Source: DASVXQ01 sp046727955
Lineage (GTDB): Bacteria; Actinomycetota; CALGFH01
DNA: 13,576 nucleotides
Assembly: GCA_046727955.1 (NCBI GenBank)
Contig: JBKPDO010000334.1
Coordinates: forward strand, 1-13,576
Direction: 5' to 3'
The notes under the pieces were generated by a model that searched no databases, was not told the origin of the DNA, and was given only the letters and a program-made list of their open reading frames with translations. Numbering within the stretch: position 1 is the stretch's first letter; each line of letters opens with the position of its first letter. A program made the position numbers and the translations under genes. This document shows, in pieces, positions 1 to 6,586 of this stretch.

Positions 1-317
1 AGGACCAGCGAGACGACCAGCGCCCGGCGGGTCTCATACGGCCGGCTCCGCAGCGCCACATGCAGGATCGCCCAGGCCACCAGCCACACCCCCACCGCCA
101 TGATCGTCTTGCCCGACAGCGGCCCCACCCGGTCGCTCCACACCAGCCAGTCCTTGACCCCCGTGCTCGCCTCCGCCAGGGTCGTCACCACGCCCAGCGC
201 CGCCGCGCCGATTCCGCCGGCGATGATCGCCGCCGCGATCGGCCCCTCCGGCTTGTCCGGGAACTGGATGCGCTCAAGGCGCTCGGCGGCCGGGCGCTGC
301 TCGACTGCGTCTGCCAT
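1..317 (-). CDS. Hypothetical multi-pass membrane protein, C-terminus outside window
   Basis: The frame opens with ATG at 317-315 and is still open at base 1, so about 105 N-terminal residues are visible. A GGAGGCGG ribosome site lies 6 bases ahead, immediately after the stop of the upstream gene (12-base gap), so the two genes are almost certainly co-transcribed. A polar N-terminus of about 25 residues precedes a Gly/Ala-rich membrane helix (about residues 26-50). A loop (VKDWLVWSDRVGP) follows, then a second helix (about 68-86) and the start of a third. I do not recognise the family. The layout, a small membrane protein beside a second one with conserved-looking histidines, would fit a two-subunit membrane complex, but that is inference. 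No function is assigned. Confidence 0.75.
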   Translation of the reverse strand, partial: MADAVEQRPAAERLERIQFPDKPEGPIAAAIIAGGIGAAALGVVTTLAEASTGVKDWLVWSDRVGPLSGKTIMAVGVWLVAWAILHVALRSRPYETRRALVVSLV

Positions 318-329
318 GACGTCCGCCTC

Positions 330-842
330 CTACTTGACCGGGGCGACCTTGGTGATGAAGGCACCAAACGCCCCCGCGATCCCCGCGAACACAAACGCCA
401 GCACGAACAGGGTGATCGCGGTCCGGCGCACGCGCTCATGGCGGATGAGGTTGGTGCCGTAGTACAGCACGATGAAGGCGACCACGGTCGCCAGGATCGG
501 GCTGATCCAGGCGATGTGCTCCTTCCACTCCATGCCGAACTCGTGCCAGTCCTTGGTGCTGGGGTTGGCCAGCAGCTGCGAGCGGGCGCTGCTGGGGCCC
601 TTGGCCCGATACCACGGGTAGACAATCCAGGTGCCGCTGATCACTGTCAGCCAGGCGACCATCGCCATGGCGACCACGCCGATCTTGAGCCGGCGTAGCC
701 GCTCGACCACCCCCTCGGGCGTGATCAGCGCGGGCCTGAGGCTGTACAGGCCGGCCAGCCCGCCGGCGAAGGCGAGCAGGAACAGCGCGCCCAGCCCCAT
801 CCCGTGGATGAGGCCCCACCACTCCCGGTAGGTGAAGCTCAT
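330..842 (-). CDS. Four-helix membrane protein with membrane-edge histidines, function unknown
   Basis: This is a 170-residue protein. I chose the ATG at 842 because GGAGG lies just upstream and because the longer open frame (to 983) adds only low-complexity Arg-rich sequence. Four hydrophobic segments are visible: about residues 10-35, 54-78, 108-129 and 140-164. His13 is in helix 1. A loop carrying DWHEFGMEWKEH (His100, His109) leads into helix 3, and His135 follows helix 3. Histidines at helix edges in a small four-helix protein resemble cytochrome-b-like or heme/quinone membrane subunits, but no CxxCH or other diagnostic motif is present, so heme binding is only a suggestion. It lies 12 bases upstream of the gene at 1-317 and is the first gene of that unit. 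Confidence 0.8.
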   Translation of the reverse strand: MSFTYREWWGLIHGMGLGALFLLAFAGGLAGLYSLRPALITPEGVVERLRRLKIGVVAMAMVAWLTVISGTWIVYPWYRAKGPSSARSQLLANPSTKDWHEFGMEWKEHIAWISPILATVVAFIVLYYGTNLIRHERVRRTAITLFVLAFVFAGIAGAFGAFITKVAPVK

Positions 843-1198
843 ACGCCTCCTCCCCTCTCCGCGGATCTGCGAAGCAGCAGCCGGATTATCCTCCACCAGC
901 GTCGATCGCCCATCACCCGATGGGGCTGTCGGTCGGCATGCTCGATGCTGCGGCCGGAACCCGAGTGCACGTCTGCGGCGCATGCCTACCCCGAGCGTGG
1001 CACCGACCAGGGCAGACGGCCCATCGGGCTGATGGGAGACCTCGGTCTGGGCCCACGCCGCCCGCCTCAGCCTTCAGCGTTTCACTGCTCGGCGACGTGT
1101 CCGTGATGGGGTGCCACAAGCCGTCGAGCTCGGGCTCGGCGAGGGCGTTCGGCTCGAGCTGGTCCAGGTCCAGGCCGACCGCTTCGGTGATTTCCCCG
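843..1198. other. Intergenic or decayed stretch, no supportable gene
   Basis: All frames here are short or have non-coding composition. The first bases contain the ribosome site of the minus-strand gene starting at 842. One plus-strand frame (about 1105-1230) gives a plausible-looking acidic/hydrophobic peptide that ends in TGA just as the next candidate ORF begins in another frame. It may be the upstream part of a frameshifted gene, but I cannot tie it to a family. Confidence 0.4.
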
Positions 1199-1444
1199 AT
1201 GACCGAGGACGACTTGAAGGACTTGCCCGCTGACGGTCTGTTTACGGACGACACCAGGTCGGGCGCCGCTCTTCTCTCCAACCAGGACTGGTGGAAAGGC
1301 GTAGGTGTGGTGGCGGCGGTGGCGTCGGCGTTGCTGCTCATCGTCTACCTCCACCCGCTCACGGTTCTCGGCCTGGTGATCGACGCGTTCGTTTTGTCGC
1401 TCGTGATCTGGCGCTGGCCCTCCGCAAGCTTCCCCGGGGAGTGA
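1199..1444 (+). CDS. Possible small two-helix membrane protein or 3' gene fragment
   Basis: An 81-codon frame from ATG 1199 to TGA 1444. It begins with an acidic segment (MTEDDLKDLPADGLFTDD), then SNQDWWKGVG, then two hydrophobic helices separated by HP (about residues 37-52 and 54-70), ending WRWPSASFPGE. The change from acidic head to clean membrane helices looks like real protein. No ribosome site precedes the ATG, and a peptide-like frame in another phase lies directly upstream, so this may be the 3' part of a larger gene broken by a frameshift. Its last bases overlap the end of the WS/DGAT remnant on the other strand. I do not recognise the family. Confidence 0.4.
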   Translation: MTEDDLKDLPADGLFTDDTRSGAALLSNQDWWKGVGVVAAVASALLLIVYLHPLTVLGLVIDAFVLSLVIWRWPSASFPGE

Positions 1445-2020
1445 TCGGCCAGACAGCGCGCAATCCAGCCCCTGGACGCGCCGCCGCAGGTTGTCATGGA
1501 GAAGGTCGCCCGCCGACGGGACCGGTGCCGCCGTCCACGGCCGGGCAACCGACACGGGCGCATCGGGGGCCAGGTCCAGCAGCGCGCCGAAGGCAGCCAC
1601 TCCCGCCACGCCGTCGGCCATGGCGTGACGCGCCCGCAAGAACAGGCCCAGCCGTTGCTGTGGCAGGCCGGGCAGGAACCACACCTCCCACAGCGGCCGG
1701 GCCGGATCCAGGTGTCGCCGGCGCAGCTGCTCACACGCCGCCAGCAGCTGGGCTTGGTCAGCGGGAGCTGGGGGCGGGAAGACCCGGACGCGGTCGGCCA
1801 GGTCGAAGGATGGCGCGTCGACCCACAGGGGCCAGCCCAGCCCACGCCGGGGCCGGTAGAGGAGCTGCCGGAAGCGCGGGACGAGCTGCAGCCTTGCTCG
1901 AGCTGCCGGCGGATCGCCTCGATCCGGACGTGACCGTCGTGGTCGAGCAGCCCGGGGCCGTCAAGGACGGCGAGCGCGCCGATCTCCCCCGGCCAGCCGA
2001 AATCGTCCCACCAGAGTGCC
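1437..2020 (-). pseudogene. WS/DGAT-type O-acyltransferase remnant, frameshifted and C-terminally truncated
   Basis: Two minus-strand frames together spell the N-terminal half of a wax ester synthase/diacylglycerol acyltransferase. From about 2015 to 1896 one frame reads GWPGEIGALAVLDGPGLLD and then HVRIEAIRRQLEQ. From about 1893 another frame continues LQLVPRFRQLLYRPRRGLGW, later DPARPLWEVWFLPGL, then RHAMADGVAG, the HHxxxDG acyl-transfer motif with the first His replaced by Arg. The phase change falls near 1894 and is explained by one missing base. The protein stops being recognisable near 1437, so the whole C-terminal domain is gone. Such enzymes make triacylglycerol or wax esters at the membrane. 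This copy cannot be functional as read. Its 5' end abuts the response-regulator remnant with no spacer. Confidence 0.75.
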
Positions 2021-2183
2021 CCAGGTCGAGGACCACCAGCCGCACCCCGCCGCGCTCCAGCATCCGGATCGCCTCAGCACCGGAGCCGGTGGTCCAGACC
2101 GCGTGCCCGGCGCGTTCCAGTTAGCGGCGCAGCAGCTCGCGGATCTCGCGGTCGTCCTCGACGACCAGCACTGTCTGGTTCAC
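2021..2183 (-). pseudogene. Response-regulator receiver domain remnant with in-frame stop
   Basis: From a GTG at 2183 the minus strand reads VNQTVLVVEDDREIRELLRR, then TAA (2121-2123), then LERAGHAVWTTGSGAEAIRM and on to VRLVVLDL. This is the first half of a CheY-like receiver: the hydrophobic strand followed by the acidic pair DD, helix 1, and the LVVLDL strand with the phospho-acceptor Asp. The TAA could come from one base change in a TAC/TAT Tyr codon. Immediately after LDL the sequence becomes the WS/DGAT remnant, so the second half of the receiver and any DNA-binding domain are missing. A deletion joining two genes is the simplest explanation. The upstream 160 bases to the CstR-like gene show no ribosome site. 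Confidence 0.7.
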
Positions 2184-2345
2184 GGCGAAGGTGCACACCG
2201 CCATCGTGGGCACCGTCGAGGCCAACGGCGGAGGTGCCGACGCAGATCTCCACCGACAGCACCCAGCCACTGGCCGCGCACCCACAACGGGTGTGCGGCC
2301 TTGCTGCTGCCGCCGATCACCTGTGCGGCGCGCTATCTCGTCATG

Positions 2346-2622
2346 TCAGGCGAGGGAGAGGAACAGCTGCTCCAGCCGGGCCTGGTCGCCTGACGATTCC
2401 TCGCCGGCCGCTCGCGCGGCTATGCATTCCTGGAGCCCGCTGGCGATGAGCTTGAAGCCGGCGCGGTCCAGCGCGCGGGAGACCGCGGCGAGCTGGGTGA
2501 TGACGTCGGCGCAGTCGCGGCCTTCCTCCAGCATGCCGATAATGCCCGCAGCTGGCCCTCGGCGCGGCGCAGCCGCCTGATCGTGTCGCTGACAGCCTGA
2601 CAGCGCTCTGGTCGAGCTGCAT
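2346..2622 (-). pseudogene. CsoR/CstR-family (DUF156) repressor, frameshifted by an 8-bp duplication
   Basis: ATG at 2622 is preceded by GAGGGAGC. Removing one copy of the 8-bp duplication at 2589-2604 and restoring one base near 2545-2547 gives a continuous DUF156 protein of about 90 residues. It reads MQLDQSAVSDTIRRLRRAEG, QLRGIIGMLEEGRDCADV, ITQLAAVSRALDRAGFKLIA, SGLQECIAARAAG, and the last ~75 codons are one clean frame to TGA 2346. The two sensor cysteines are present (RDCADV and QEC), but the Cu(I)-binding His of CsoR, four residues before the second Cys, is Gly. That Cys-Cys pattern without His is characteristic of persulfide-sensing CstR. The role would be to repress sulfide-oxidation genes until persulfide forms. 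As read, translation from the ATG leaves frame within about 10 codons, so it is probably inactive. Confidence 0.8.
2589..2604. repeat. 8-bp tandem duplication in the CstR-like gene
   Basis: CTGACAGC occurs twice in immediate succession (2589-2596, 2597-2604). The copy number change is +8 and breaks the repressor frame. Deleting either copy restores the family sequence. Confidence 0.9.
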
Positions 2623-2717
2623 GCTCCCTCGCGCTGTGCCGGTCCTGCCCCGCGATCGGTCCCCGGGCGGGTCACCCGCTCGCTCCGGCCGCCCGCCACC
2701 GCACCGACACGGCCAGG

Positions 2718-2734
2718 ACACCCCCAACCGGTAT
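2718..2734. promoter_or_regulatory. Degenerate CsoR/CstR-type operator candidate
   Basis: On the minus strand this reads ATACCGGTTGGGGGTGT, close to the better site at 6161-6176 (ATACC, G-rich centre, GGGGGT). It lies about 96 bases upstream of the CstR-like start and just downstream of the desulfurase stop, where an autoregulatory operator would be expected. It matches imperfectly at the right arm. Confidence 0.4.
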
Positions 2735-2758
2735 CTGCTCGAGTGGATGCGGGTCGGC

Positions 2759-4513
2759 TCAGCATGGGGTCGTGGTTGCGCCGCGCTGGTTGTCGCGCAG
2801 GCAGGCGGGTGGCAGGTGGAACCAGCGCAGCCGCTCGAAGTCGTCGGGTAGGCCGGTCGGACTCTGGTCGAGCGGGTCGGGCCGGCTGGCCAGCACGGTC
2901 TGTGCCTGCGCCAGGTAGCCGGCCAGGGCGTCCTCTCCGGCGGTCGCCCACGACCCGGGGCTGGTGAGTCCGACGTCGGGGTCGTAGCGCACCTGCGCCA
3001 GGCGCAACGGCGGCTCGGCCGGTGCGCTGCGGTGCTGCCACAGGCCGGTGTGCGGGTCGAACCGGTAGTCGCCCAGCAGCCGGTGCCCGTAGCTGGCGAC
3101 CAGGTCGACGGCGTCGATCAGGTAGTCGCGGACGGTGTCGGAGATGAAGTAGTTGAAGCTCACCCGCACCCAGCCGGGCTTGACGCCCTCACAGCCGCGG
3201 CCCACCTCCTCGCGCAGCGCATGCGATCGCTGCGCGTTGATCGCCAGCAGCCGGTGGCCGTAGGGTCCCGCGCAGGAGCAGCCACCGCGCGCCTGGATGC
3301 CGAACAGGTCGTTGAGCAGGGCCACGACAAAGTTGTGGTGCAGGTAGCGCTCCTTGACCTGGATACGGAAGGAGACGATCGACAGGCGCCGGGCGTGCGG
3401 GTTGCCCAGGATCTCGATGTGCGGGTTGCGCTGCCAGCGGTGCAGCGCGCGGCGCCACAGCCGCTCCTCGCGCGCCTGGATCAGGTCGGTGCCGACCGCC
3501 TGCTTGAGCCCCACGACCAGCCCCGCGCGGATCGACTCCACGATCGCTGGGGTGCCGCCCTCCTCCCGCGCGACCGGGTCGTCCAGATAGCGGTGGCCGA
3601 TCGGGTCGACGAAGGCGACCGTGCCGCCCCCCGGCGCGGTGGGCACGCGGTTGCGGACTAGCTCACGGCGGACCACCAGCACCCCCGGGGTCTGCGGGCC
3701 GCCGATGAACTTGTGCGGGGAGAAGAAGATCGCGTCCTTGTGGTCGCCACGACCAGGGGCGCTTTGGGCCATGCGGATCGGCACGTAGGGTGCGGCCGCG
3801 GCGTAGTCCCAAACCGACAGCGCGCCGTGGCGGTGCAGCAACGCGGCGATGCGGTCGGTGTCGGAGAGGATGCCGGTCACGTTGGAGGCGGCCGAGAAGC
3901 TGCCGATCCGCAACGGCCGGCCCGCAAAGCGCACCAGCTGGGCCGCCAGTTCGGCGAGGTCGACGTGGCCGTCGGGGTCGGCGCCGATGACCACCACGTC
4001 GGCGATCGACTCGCGCCAGGGCAGCTCGTTGGAGTGGTGCTCGAACGGCCCCACGAACACCACCGGCCGCTCCGCCGGCTGGATCTGATCGCCGAGCCGC
4101 CAGCGCTCGGCCAGCCCGGCCGGCAGCCGCAGCTCCAGGATGCCGACCAGCTTGTTGACCGCGGCGGTGGCCCCGGACCCGCAGAAGATCACCAGATGAT
4201 CATCGGTGGCGCCGACCGCGTCGCGGATCAGCCGGCGGGCGTCCTCGCGCAGCCGGGTGGTCTGCAGCCCAGTACCCGAGCTCTCGGTGTGGGTGTTGGC
4301 GTAGCGCGGCAGCACCTGCTGGCGGACGAACGCCTCGATGAAGTCCAACGAGCGGCCTGAGGCGGTGTAGTCGGCATAGGTGATCCGCCGGGGGCCGTAG
4401 GGGCCGGCAAGCACCTGGTCGTCACCGATGACGCCACGCCGGACCCGCTCCAGCAGCGCCGTGGTGACCGGTTCCCCGACGGGGGCTGGCGCCTGCACGA
4501 CCGTGCTGCTCAC
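2759..4513 (-). CDS. Cysteine-desulfurase-like class V aminotransferase (PLP)
   Basis: This is a 584-residue fold-type I PLP enzyme. The GTG start at 4513 has AGGAGGT at ideal spacing. Visible features are ADYTASGRSL near residue 47 (substrate pocket), a PLP-facing segment near 158-163 (FEHHSN), WDYAAAAPY with Asp236, the Schiff-base Lys268 in FFSPHKFIGGPQTPG, and RGGCSCAGPYGH with Cys412 and Cys414. Cys414 aligns with the loop Cys of SufS/CsdA (RTGHHCA), so persulfide formation from cysteine is plausible. Related isopenicillin-N-epimerase-like enzymes share the fold. The protein is longer than classical desulfurases (about 400-420). About 100 residues after YLIDAVDLVASYGHRLL form a C-terminal extension of unknown role. 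It is divergent from SQR, and its 3' end leads toward the CstR-like gene, so a sulfur role is favoured, although the exact substrate is uncertain. Confidence 0.85.
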   Translation of the reverse strand: MSSTVVQAPAPVGEPVTTALLERVRRGVIGDDQVLAGPYGPRRITYADYTASGRSLDFIEAFVRQQVLPRYANTHTESSGTGLQTTRLREDARRLIRDAVGATDDHLVIFCGSGATAAVNKLVGILELRLPAGLAERWRLGDQIQPAERPVVFVGPFEHHSNELPWRESIADVVVIGADPDGHVDLAELAAQLVRFAGRPLRIGSFSAASNVTGILSDTDRIAALLHRHGALSVWDYAAAAPYVPIRMAQSAPGRGDHKDAIFFSPHKFIGGPQTPGVLVVRRELVRNRVPTAPGGGTVAFVDPIGHRYLDDPVAREEGGTPAIVESIRAGLVVGLKQAVGTDLIQAREERLWRRALHRWQRNPHIEILGNPHARRLSIVSFRIQVKERYLHHNFVVALLNDLFGIQARGGCSCAGPYGHRLLAINAQRSHALREEVGRGCEGVKPGWVRVSFNYFISDTVRDYLIDAVDLVASYGHRLLGDYRFDPHTGLWQHRSAPAEPPLRLAQVRYDPDVGLTSPGSWATAGEDALAGYLAQAQTVLASRPDPLDQSPTGLPDDFERLRWFHLPPACLRDNQRGATTTPC

Positions 4514-4514
4514 A

Positions 4515-4548
4515 GCGACCTCCTGGCGGCGACCTCCTGGCGGCGACC
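4515..4548. repeat. 14-bp tandem repeat duplicating a Shine-Dalgarno
   Basis: GCGACCTCCTGGCG occurs at 4515-4528 and 4529-4542, and the next six bases start a third copy. On the minus strand each full copy contains CCAGGAGGTCGC, the ribosome site of the desulfurase gene. Only the copy next to the GTG is at working distance. Confidence 0.85.
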
Positions 4549-4701
4549 GGCCCGCTGCCGGCGGCGGGATGCCGTCCAACCCTGAGCGTGCTCCCTGGCA
4601 GGGCGCTCGTCTGGGGCTGTTGGTCCCGCTGCGTACGGGACCCTCGTCGGTGTGTTGCATGCCAACGGCGCGGGCCGGTCGATCCAGGGACGTCGCGAAG
4701 G

Positions 4702-4815
4702 ACCATTGTCGGCTCGTCAGCTCCATACCGGCCGGCCGCCGCCGCCCTGCTCGCCGGCACCGGCCGGGACGTCGTCGCGGTCGACGGCGGGTTCGGCAAC
4801 GCCGCCCGGCCCGCC
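4702..4815 (+). pseudogene. Rhodanese-like C-terminal remnant without active-site Cys
   Basis: This plus-strand frame reads TIVGSSAPYRPAAAALLAG and then GRDVVAVDGGFGNAARPA. The pattern is that of the rhodanese end seen alone or after persulfide-dioxygenase-type MBL domains (HCASGYRxxxAASLL, then GRDVVxVDGGF). The active-loop Cys position is Ser here and the domain's N-terminal half is absent. The frame is open and in phase with the SQR downstream, with no stop between them. It is a short match, so I hold it at moderate confidence. If right, it shows that the SQR was once next to, or fused with, a sulfur transferase. Confidence 0.45.
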
Positions 4816-4875
4816 TCCCCTGGAGCATGCCGGTCGGGACTACCATCCACCGAAACAGGCTGGCATGGCCGGGTG

Positions 4876-4886
4876 ATACGGGGGTG
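4876..4886 (+). promoter_or_regulatory. Possible operator half-site before SQR
   Basis: ATACGGGGGTG keeps the ATAC and GGGGGT parts of the CsoR/CstR-type site at 6161-6176, but the central C-run is missing. It overlaps the ribosome-binding region of the SQR gene, so binding there would block translation initiation or transcription. Weak on its own; noted because two better sites lie in the same sulfur block. Confidence 0.25.
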
Positions 4887-4890
4887 CGCT

Positions 4891-6093
4891 GTGGCTGCGA
4901 AGGTCTTGGTGCTTGGGTGCAACTTCGCCGGGCTGACTGCGGCCCTGGCGGTCAAGCACGAGCTGCAGGGCGGCGTCGACGTCACTGTGGTCTCCAAGTC
5001 CGACCGGTTCGTGTTCAACCCGTCGTTCATCTGGATCCCGTTCGGCAGGCGCAAGCCCCAGGACATCACCTTCCCGGTCGCCCCGACCTTCGAGTCCCAC
5101 GGGGTGGAGTTCGTCCACGACGAGGCCGTCCAGATCGACAGCCAACACCAGAACGTGAAGACCTCCAAGGGCACCCACGCCTACGACTATCTGGTGATCG
5201 CCACCGGTTACCTGGAGGACTTCTCCCCAATTCCCGGTGCCGGGCCCGGCGGCCCCGCCCACGCCATCACCTCCCTGGAGGGCGCGCTGGCCGCCGCTGA
5301 CGGCTGGAAGCGCCTGCTCGCCGACCCCGGGCCGGTGGTGGTCGCCGCCGCGCAGGGGACCGGGTGCTTCGGAGCCGCCTACGAGTTCGTCTTCAACGTC
5401 GCCTACCAGCTGCGCAGGCACGGGCTCAAGCAGCGGGTGCCGATCAGCTACGTGACCGCCGAGCCGTTCCTGGGCCACTTCGGGATCGGCGGCCTGCCCG
5501 GCGGGGAGCGGCTGCTGGGGATGTTCCTCAAGCGCACTGGGATCCAGGCCGTCCTCAACACCTCGATCGAGGAGGTCGTGCCGGGCGAGCTGCGGCTGGC
5601 CGGTGGGCGCCGGCTGCCGTTCCGCTTTGCCGTGGTCGTGCCGCCGTTTGTGGGGGCTGAGGTGGTGCGGGCCTCGGGCCTGGGCAACCCGGGCGGCTTT
5701 GTCGAGGTGGAGGACACCTACCAGACCAAGGTGGCCCCCAACGTCTACGCGGTGGGGATCGGCACGGCCGTGAGCGTGCCCTGGCAGACGGCCACCCCGG
5801 TCGGGGTGCCGAAGACGGGCTTCCCGGCCGAGACGATGGCGCACGTGGCCGCCAGCAACATCGCCGCCCAGATCCGCGGCCAGCAGCCGGCCAGGCGGGA
5901 GTCGTTTGCCGAGATGCCGGCGGTGTGCATCATGGACGCCGGCAACAACGGTGTGGTGATCCTGGCCGACCGGATGCTGCCGCCGCGCAAGCACGGCGTG
6001 ATGATCCCCGGTCCCCAGTCGCACGCGGCCAAGGTGGCGTTCGAGAAGTACTTTTTGTGGAAGACCCGGCACGGCTACGTCGGCCTGCCATAG
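4891..6093 (+). CDS. sqr: Sulfide:quinone oxidoreductase family flavoprotein
   Basis: This is a 400-residue protein. The GTG at 4891 follows a GGGGGTG stretch and starts at the first family-like residues (AAKVLVLGCNFAGLTAALA), although the frame is open back to 4588. It oxidises sulfide to persulfide/polysulfide and passes electrons to membrane quinone. Visible features are the N-terminal FAD-binding Rossmann motif (residues 4-20), FNPSFIWIPFGRRKPQDI (43-60, an SQR hallmark), YDYLVIATGY (98-107), AQGTGCFGAAYEF with Cys159, a second dinucleotide-fold region, AVCIMDAGNNG with Cys346, and the amphipathic end KYFLWKTRHGYVGLP expected to sit on the membrane. Cys159 and Cys346 match the redox pair of SQR. 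The third Cys of some types, near residue 129, is not seen. Length and both ends match the family, so it looks intact. Thioredoxin follows 107 bases downstream. Confidence 0.92.
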   Translation: MAAKVLVLGCNFAGLTAALAVKHELQGGVDVTVVSKSDRFVFNPSFIWIPFGRRKPQDITFPVAPTFESHGVEFVHDEAVQIDSQHQNVKTSKGTHAYDYLVIATGYLEDFSPIPGAGPGGPAHAITSLEGALAAADGWKRLLADPGPVVVAAAQGTGCFGAAYEFVFNVAYQLRRHGLKQRVPISYVTAEPFLGHFGIGGLPGGERLLGMFLKRTGIQAVLNTSIEEVVPGELRLAGGRRLPFRFAVVVPPFVGAEVVRASGLGNPGGFVEVEDTYQTKVAPNVYAVGIGTAVSVPWQTATPVGVPKTGFPAETMAHVAASNIAAQIRGQQPARRESFAEMPAVCIMDAGNNGVVILADRMLPPRKHGVMIPGPQSHAAKVAFEKYFLWKTRHGYVGLP

Positions 6094-6160
6094 CGACTCC
6101 TGCCCGATCTTCGGCATGGCCTGCTGGCGTGCAGGAATGCAGCATCCTTCCAGGCCGTTG

Positions 6161-6176
6161 ATACCCTAGGGGGTAT
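6161..6176. promoter_or_regulatory. CsoR/CstR-type palindromic operator
   Basis: ATACCCTAGGGGGTAT is an almost perfect inverted repeat (ATACCC / GGGTAT arms) and matches the kind of site bound by CsoR and CstR repressors (TACCC...GGGGGTA). It ends 24 bases before the thioredoxin start, in the promoter region between SQR and thioredoxin. The CsoR/CstR-family gene in this window is at 2346-2622. Confidence 0.75.
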
Positions 6177-6200
6177 TTCGTCTCTCGGAAGGTGGTCGTC

Positions 6201-6569
6201 GTGGCGACGGTGGAGCTGACCAAGGACAACTTCGACGAGGTCACCAGCGGCAACGACATGGTGCTGGTCGATTTCTGGGCGGCCTGGTGCGGGCCGTGCC
6301 GGTGGTTCGCGCCGGTGTTCGAGCGGGCCGCGGAGCGCCACGGTGACGTCGTCTTCGGCAAGGTCGACACCGAGGCGCAGCAGGAGCTGGCCGCCACGTT
6401 CGGGATCATGTCGATCCCCACGCTGATGATCATCCGCGACAAGGTCGTGCTGTACGCGCAGCCCGGCGCGCTGCCCGAGCCGGCCCTGGAGGACCTGATC
6501 GCCAAGGCCAGGGCGATCGACATGGACGACGTCCGCCGGCGTGTGGCCGAGCAGGCCGCCAGCGCCTGA
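6201..6569 (+). CDS. Thioredoxin
   Basis: This is a 122-residue, single-domain thioredoxin. I chose GTG 6201 because GGAAGG lies at normal distance and the protein then starts at VATVELTKDNF; an in-frame GTG at 6192 overlaps that ribosome site. VLVDFWAAWCGPC places the dithiol at Cys30/Cys33, with the cis-Pro loop at SIPT (Pro73). Residues around the active site are CRWFAP rather than the more usual CKMIAP. A charged C-terminal helix of about 20 residues (AIDMDDVRRRVAEQ) extends past the domain. It reduces disulfides and persulfides in the cytoplasm. The CstR-type operator immediately upstream and the SQR before it suggest a role in clearing persulfides made by sulfide oxidation. Confidence 0.93.
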   Translation: MATVELTKDNFDEVTSGNDMVLVDFWAAWCGPCRWFAPVFERAAERHGDVVFGKVDTEAQQELAATFGIMSIPTLMIIRDKVVLYAQPGALPEPALEDLIAKARAIDMDDVRRRVAEQAASA

Positions 6570-6586
6570 CGCGGCGGGTCACTGCG

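Noticed and set aside
2759..4846. Longer start for the desulfurase, reaching 4846
   Set aside because: The extra residues are Arg/Gly/Pro-rich and cross the repeated ribosome site; GTG 4513 has AGGAGGT at proper spacing.
4840..6117. 425-codon open frame on the minus strand opposite SQR
   Set aside because: His/Gly/Arg-rich composition, no domain pattern; it is the mirror of the well-supported SQR gene.
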